64,000 nt of DNA from Mansonella perstans. Lineage: Eukaryota > Nematoda > Chromadorea > Rhabditida > Onchocercidae. The position numbers and the translations under genes are program-made. The notes beneath the pieces were generated by a model that did not search any database, had not been told where the DNA came from, and saw only the letters and a list, made by a program, of their open reading frames with translations. The stretch is taken from assembly GCA_037074765.1 (NCBI GenBank), contig JBAMDO010000208.1:34242-98241 (forward strand), written 5' to 3'. Position 1 is the stretch's first letter. Each line of letters begins with the position of its first letter. This document shows positions 61,675 to 64,000 of this stretch, piece by piece.

Positions 61675-61880
61675 AATTGCATAGTGACAATGATAATGAT
61701 AACGAATGAGAATGATGATAATGACAATGAATGAAAATTACGATAATGATAATCAGTGAAAATTATGGCAGTAATAATAAATGAAAATAATTATAATGAT
61801 AATGAATGAAAACGATAGTAATGATAATGGATGAAAATGATGATAATGATGATGAATGAAAATGATGATGATGATAAGAT
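61675..61880. repeat. ATGATAATGAATGAAAATG-type low-complexity array
   Basis: About 200 bp of loosely periodic purine-rich sequence built from GATGATAATGA and AATGAAAATGA blocks (period about 18-24 bp), with drifted copies. On the minus strand it gives only a Ser/His/Tyr-poor simple frame with stops. No function assigned. Confidence 0.7.
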
Positions 61881-63004
61881 AAAAAAAGTAAATCGTCCAT
61901 ATATATATATCATTTAAAATTTGTTTCTTATCGAGCAGTATATGTATAGATTATGCTTCTTATTGAGTAATATGTGAACTGAATAGCAGTATTGATTATT
62001 GCTTATTTTGATAAATTATCATGAATAATGTTCCAAAGATTCAATCAACCTTATTCTGTATATTTCAGTATAATAAATGTATATGTTCAAAAAAAAAATG
62101 AATGTTTTTTAGATTTTTTTTTCAGTTTAAATTTAATGGTTGATTTTATAAGGAATGTATGTTTATGAAAAACTAATAAATTCTCAGCGAAAATGACATT
62201 TGCTAGAATAAATGGTTGGTGATGATTAATTAATGACAGAATAATAATGGAGATGCTGAGAGAACAAGAACACGAAATAATCATATTTCAAGAAAAGTAA
62301 AAAATTGAAAAAAGGCATTTCTTTCTGATAATTGCAAATAGAAGAAAAAATTTTCAAATTTTTTTTGGAAAAAAATTTTTTAAATCATTCGCACTTTGTA
62401 CGATTTAATTCATTCATCTCTTAGCATCCCTAAAGTGTATAGTTGAAAATGTTTGCCCAATTGTAAATAATTTTTTTTTTCAGAAAATAATGTTAGATTG
62501 AAAGCTGTAGAAATTTTACGACACTGAAGAAGAAGGGAAAAAGAAAGATGATTCTAACTAAAAGGGCCAACTGGATGGTCGGCATTTTTCATTTGATCAT
62601 TTTGCAAAAGATTGAAAAAATTATGATATCTTTGAAAAAGAAAATATTTAGGAAAGAATAAGTAACTTGCAGAAAAATGAATGGATGAGTTATCATTATT
62701 TTATTAATTTGATTAAAGATGAAATAGAGATGATGGAGAAATGAGGAGTGTAAATTCAATATAGTCAATTTATCAATCAATCAATCAAATTTGTCAATTT
62801 ACAAATGACAATTCACTTTGTCACCAAATGATTTCGTGGATTGCTGGGTAAAATTTGGATTAAATTATTTTTGTAGGAAGGAAAGTACAAAACAAAACAA
62901 AATTATTCATTGACAAATAAATTCGCACAAATTTAGAGACGAGAAATGAAATGAACTTTTGCAAAGTGACCTTTTTCCTATGAAAAAGTTTACAAAGTGT
63001 GAAG

Positions 63005-63350
63005 AAAAAGAAAAAAAGAAAGAATGAAATGGAAAGATAAAATTTTAATTAGACTAGAAAAAGAAAAGAAGAACGAATGAAATGAAAAGATAAAATTTTA
63101 ATTAGACTCGTTTTTGGATCAACAAGACAATTTATCAAAGAGTAAATTCTTTCAATTGCAAAAAAAAAATGACGAAAACAAACATTAGTGTAAAACGTGA
63201 ATATTTTGGATTTTTTTTGGCAGATTTTAATTTTATACAAATTTTAGTTTTATAATTAATAGATTTTTGTTTTATAATTAACAGATTTTGATTTTGCAAT
63301 CAACAAATTTTAACTTTATAATTAACAGATTTTAATTTTATGATTAATAC
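63005..63350. repeat. Two neighbouring tandem repeats
   Basis: At about 63005-63110 an approximately 53-bp unit with AAAGATAAAATTTTAATTAGACT occurs twice. At about 63235-63350 an approximately 27-bp unit with TTTATAATTAACAGATTTT occurs four times with drift. Both are non-coding. Confidence 0.7.
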
Positions 63351-63729
63351 AAGAGAAGAAAAAAATGGTTTAGCAATGTTGAAGCAATATTTTTGAAGTT
63401 CCCAAATTTCGATAACAAAAATTTTTGTTAGAATGATAACAAACAAATCGATCATTTTTTTCTCTCTTATTTTTTTATTTTATTGTAAACATAAAAATGT
63501 AAACAAATGTTTTTTAATTTGAAAAAAAAATTAAATAACTTTGAGAAAATTTTTTCAAATTATTACGGTTTACTAAATTTTGTTTTTTAATAAATAAAAT
63601 CAATTAAAAAAAAAAAAAAAAATTATTCTACGAAGATGAGAGATGGAAAAGTAATTTCCTAACAAATAATTTTTATGGAACAGATTTATTAACCAAACAT
63701 CCTACTAGTAAACAATTTTTGGCATTTAG

Positions 63730-63850
63730 TGCTAAAGTAGTATTAATAGTATTCAGTAGTAGTAGTCAGCAGTAGTGGTAATAGTAGTAATCAGTAGTAG
63801 TCGGTTGTAGTAGTAGTAGCAGTAGTAGTCAGTAATAGCGGTAGTGTATA
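63730..63850. repeat. AGT trinucleotide array
   Basis: An interrupted (AGT)n microsatellite with GTCAGC, GGTAAT and CGGTTG interruptions. On the minus strand it gives a short Tyr/Thr-rich simple frame at 63753-63941, which I treat as a by-product. Confidence 0.8.
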
Positions 63851-64000
63851 AAGATGAATTTAAATGAAAAATGATCAACAATTTACTTTTAATTTGTTGA
63901 AAAGGAAAAAAAAAGAAAATCTCAACTAATTTTAAAATCAATTTTGCTATGTAAATATAATTATGTGGTTAAAGAAGACTGAAAAAAATCAATAATTATA

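Larger units (their letters stand above)
58816..64000. other. AT-rich terminal region, no confident exon
   Basis: More than 5 kb upstream of the first recognised AMPK gamma exon, either a long intron or the promoter region. It is extremely AT-rich and A/T-run-rich. No splice-bounded frame with protein-like composition was found on either strand; minus-strand frames at 62087-62284, 62589-62780, 63049-63240 and 63753-63941 are low-complexity. The second half carries several simple and tandem repeats, listed separately. Confidence 0.5.

Noticed and set aside
61675..61880. Periodic repeat considered as a CRISPR-like array
   Set aside because: This is eukaryotic low-complexity sequence with drifting units and no unique spacers of constant length.

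Overview
The window is nuclear DNA of a nematode, most likely a parasitic spirurid/filarial-type species. The sequence is very AT-rich. Genes are split by short introns with T-rich 3' ends closing in TTTTCAG or TTTTTAG. Several ATGs lie just downstream of an acceptor-like TTTCAG with no obvious upstream exon, as expected for spliced-leader trans-splicing. The recognisable proteins are nematode and metazoan housekeeping types. Introns dominate, so most coding segments are small exons that I assembled by hand from reading frame, splice signals and phase. Exon borders are therefore predictions.

Layout, left to right. A class 2 lipase-like secreted protein (1690-3764, +) has lost its nucleophile serine. 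A long gene-poor stretch follows to 9.7 kb. The translation scaffold eIF4G (ifg-1, 22979 to about 9694, -) has about 27 exons, including a predicted 22-nt microexon. After another gene-poor stretch comes an intronless 593-codon ORF made almost wholly of 13-residue repeats (28487-26706, -). A minisatellite-rich spacer leads to a tail-anchored MSP/VAP-like protein (about 31394-34347, +), with a small single-membrane-segment ORF antisense in one of its introns. Two tandem RING-CH (MARCH-type) ubiquitin ligase genes (35540-36647 and 37845-38782, +) are followed by a SMIM15-like small membrane protein (40446-40794, +). A GDSL/SGNH hydrolase relative lacks catalytic Ser and His (43668-41699, -). A small coiled-coil gene appears to carry indels (48013-46866, -). 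Divergent from it is the SERBP1/HABP4-type RGG mRNA-binding protein (vig-1-like, 49952-52857, +). Last is a divergent AMP-activated kinase gamma subunit with four CBS repeats (58815-53769, -), whose 5' end may lie beyond the window. The final 5 kb is AT-rich with simple repeats.

Functional themes. ifg-1 and vig-1 act in translation and mRNA binding. AMPK gamma acts in energy sensing. The MSP protein, the RING-CH pair and SMIM15 are membrane-associated. Two unrelated lipase folds in one window both look catalytically dead. I saw no operon, tRNA, rRNA, transposase or CRISPR array. The most unusual items are the homogenised 13-residue repeat gene with its open antisense frame, the pseudo-lipases, the eIF4G microexon and coding-strand hairpin, and the substituted nucleotide-site residues of AMPK gamma.
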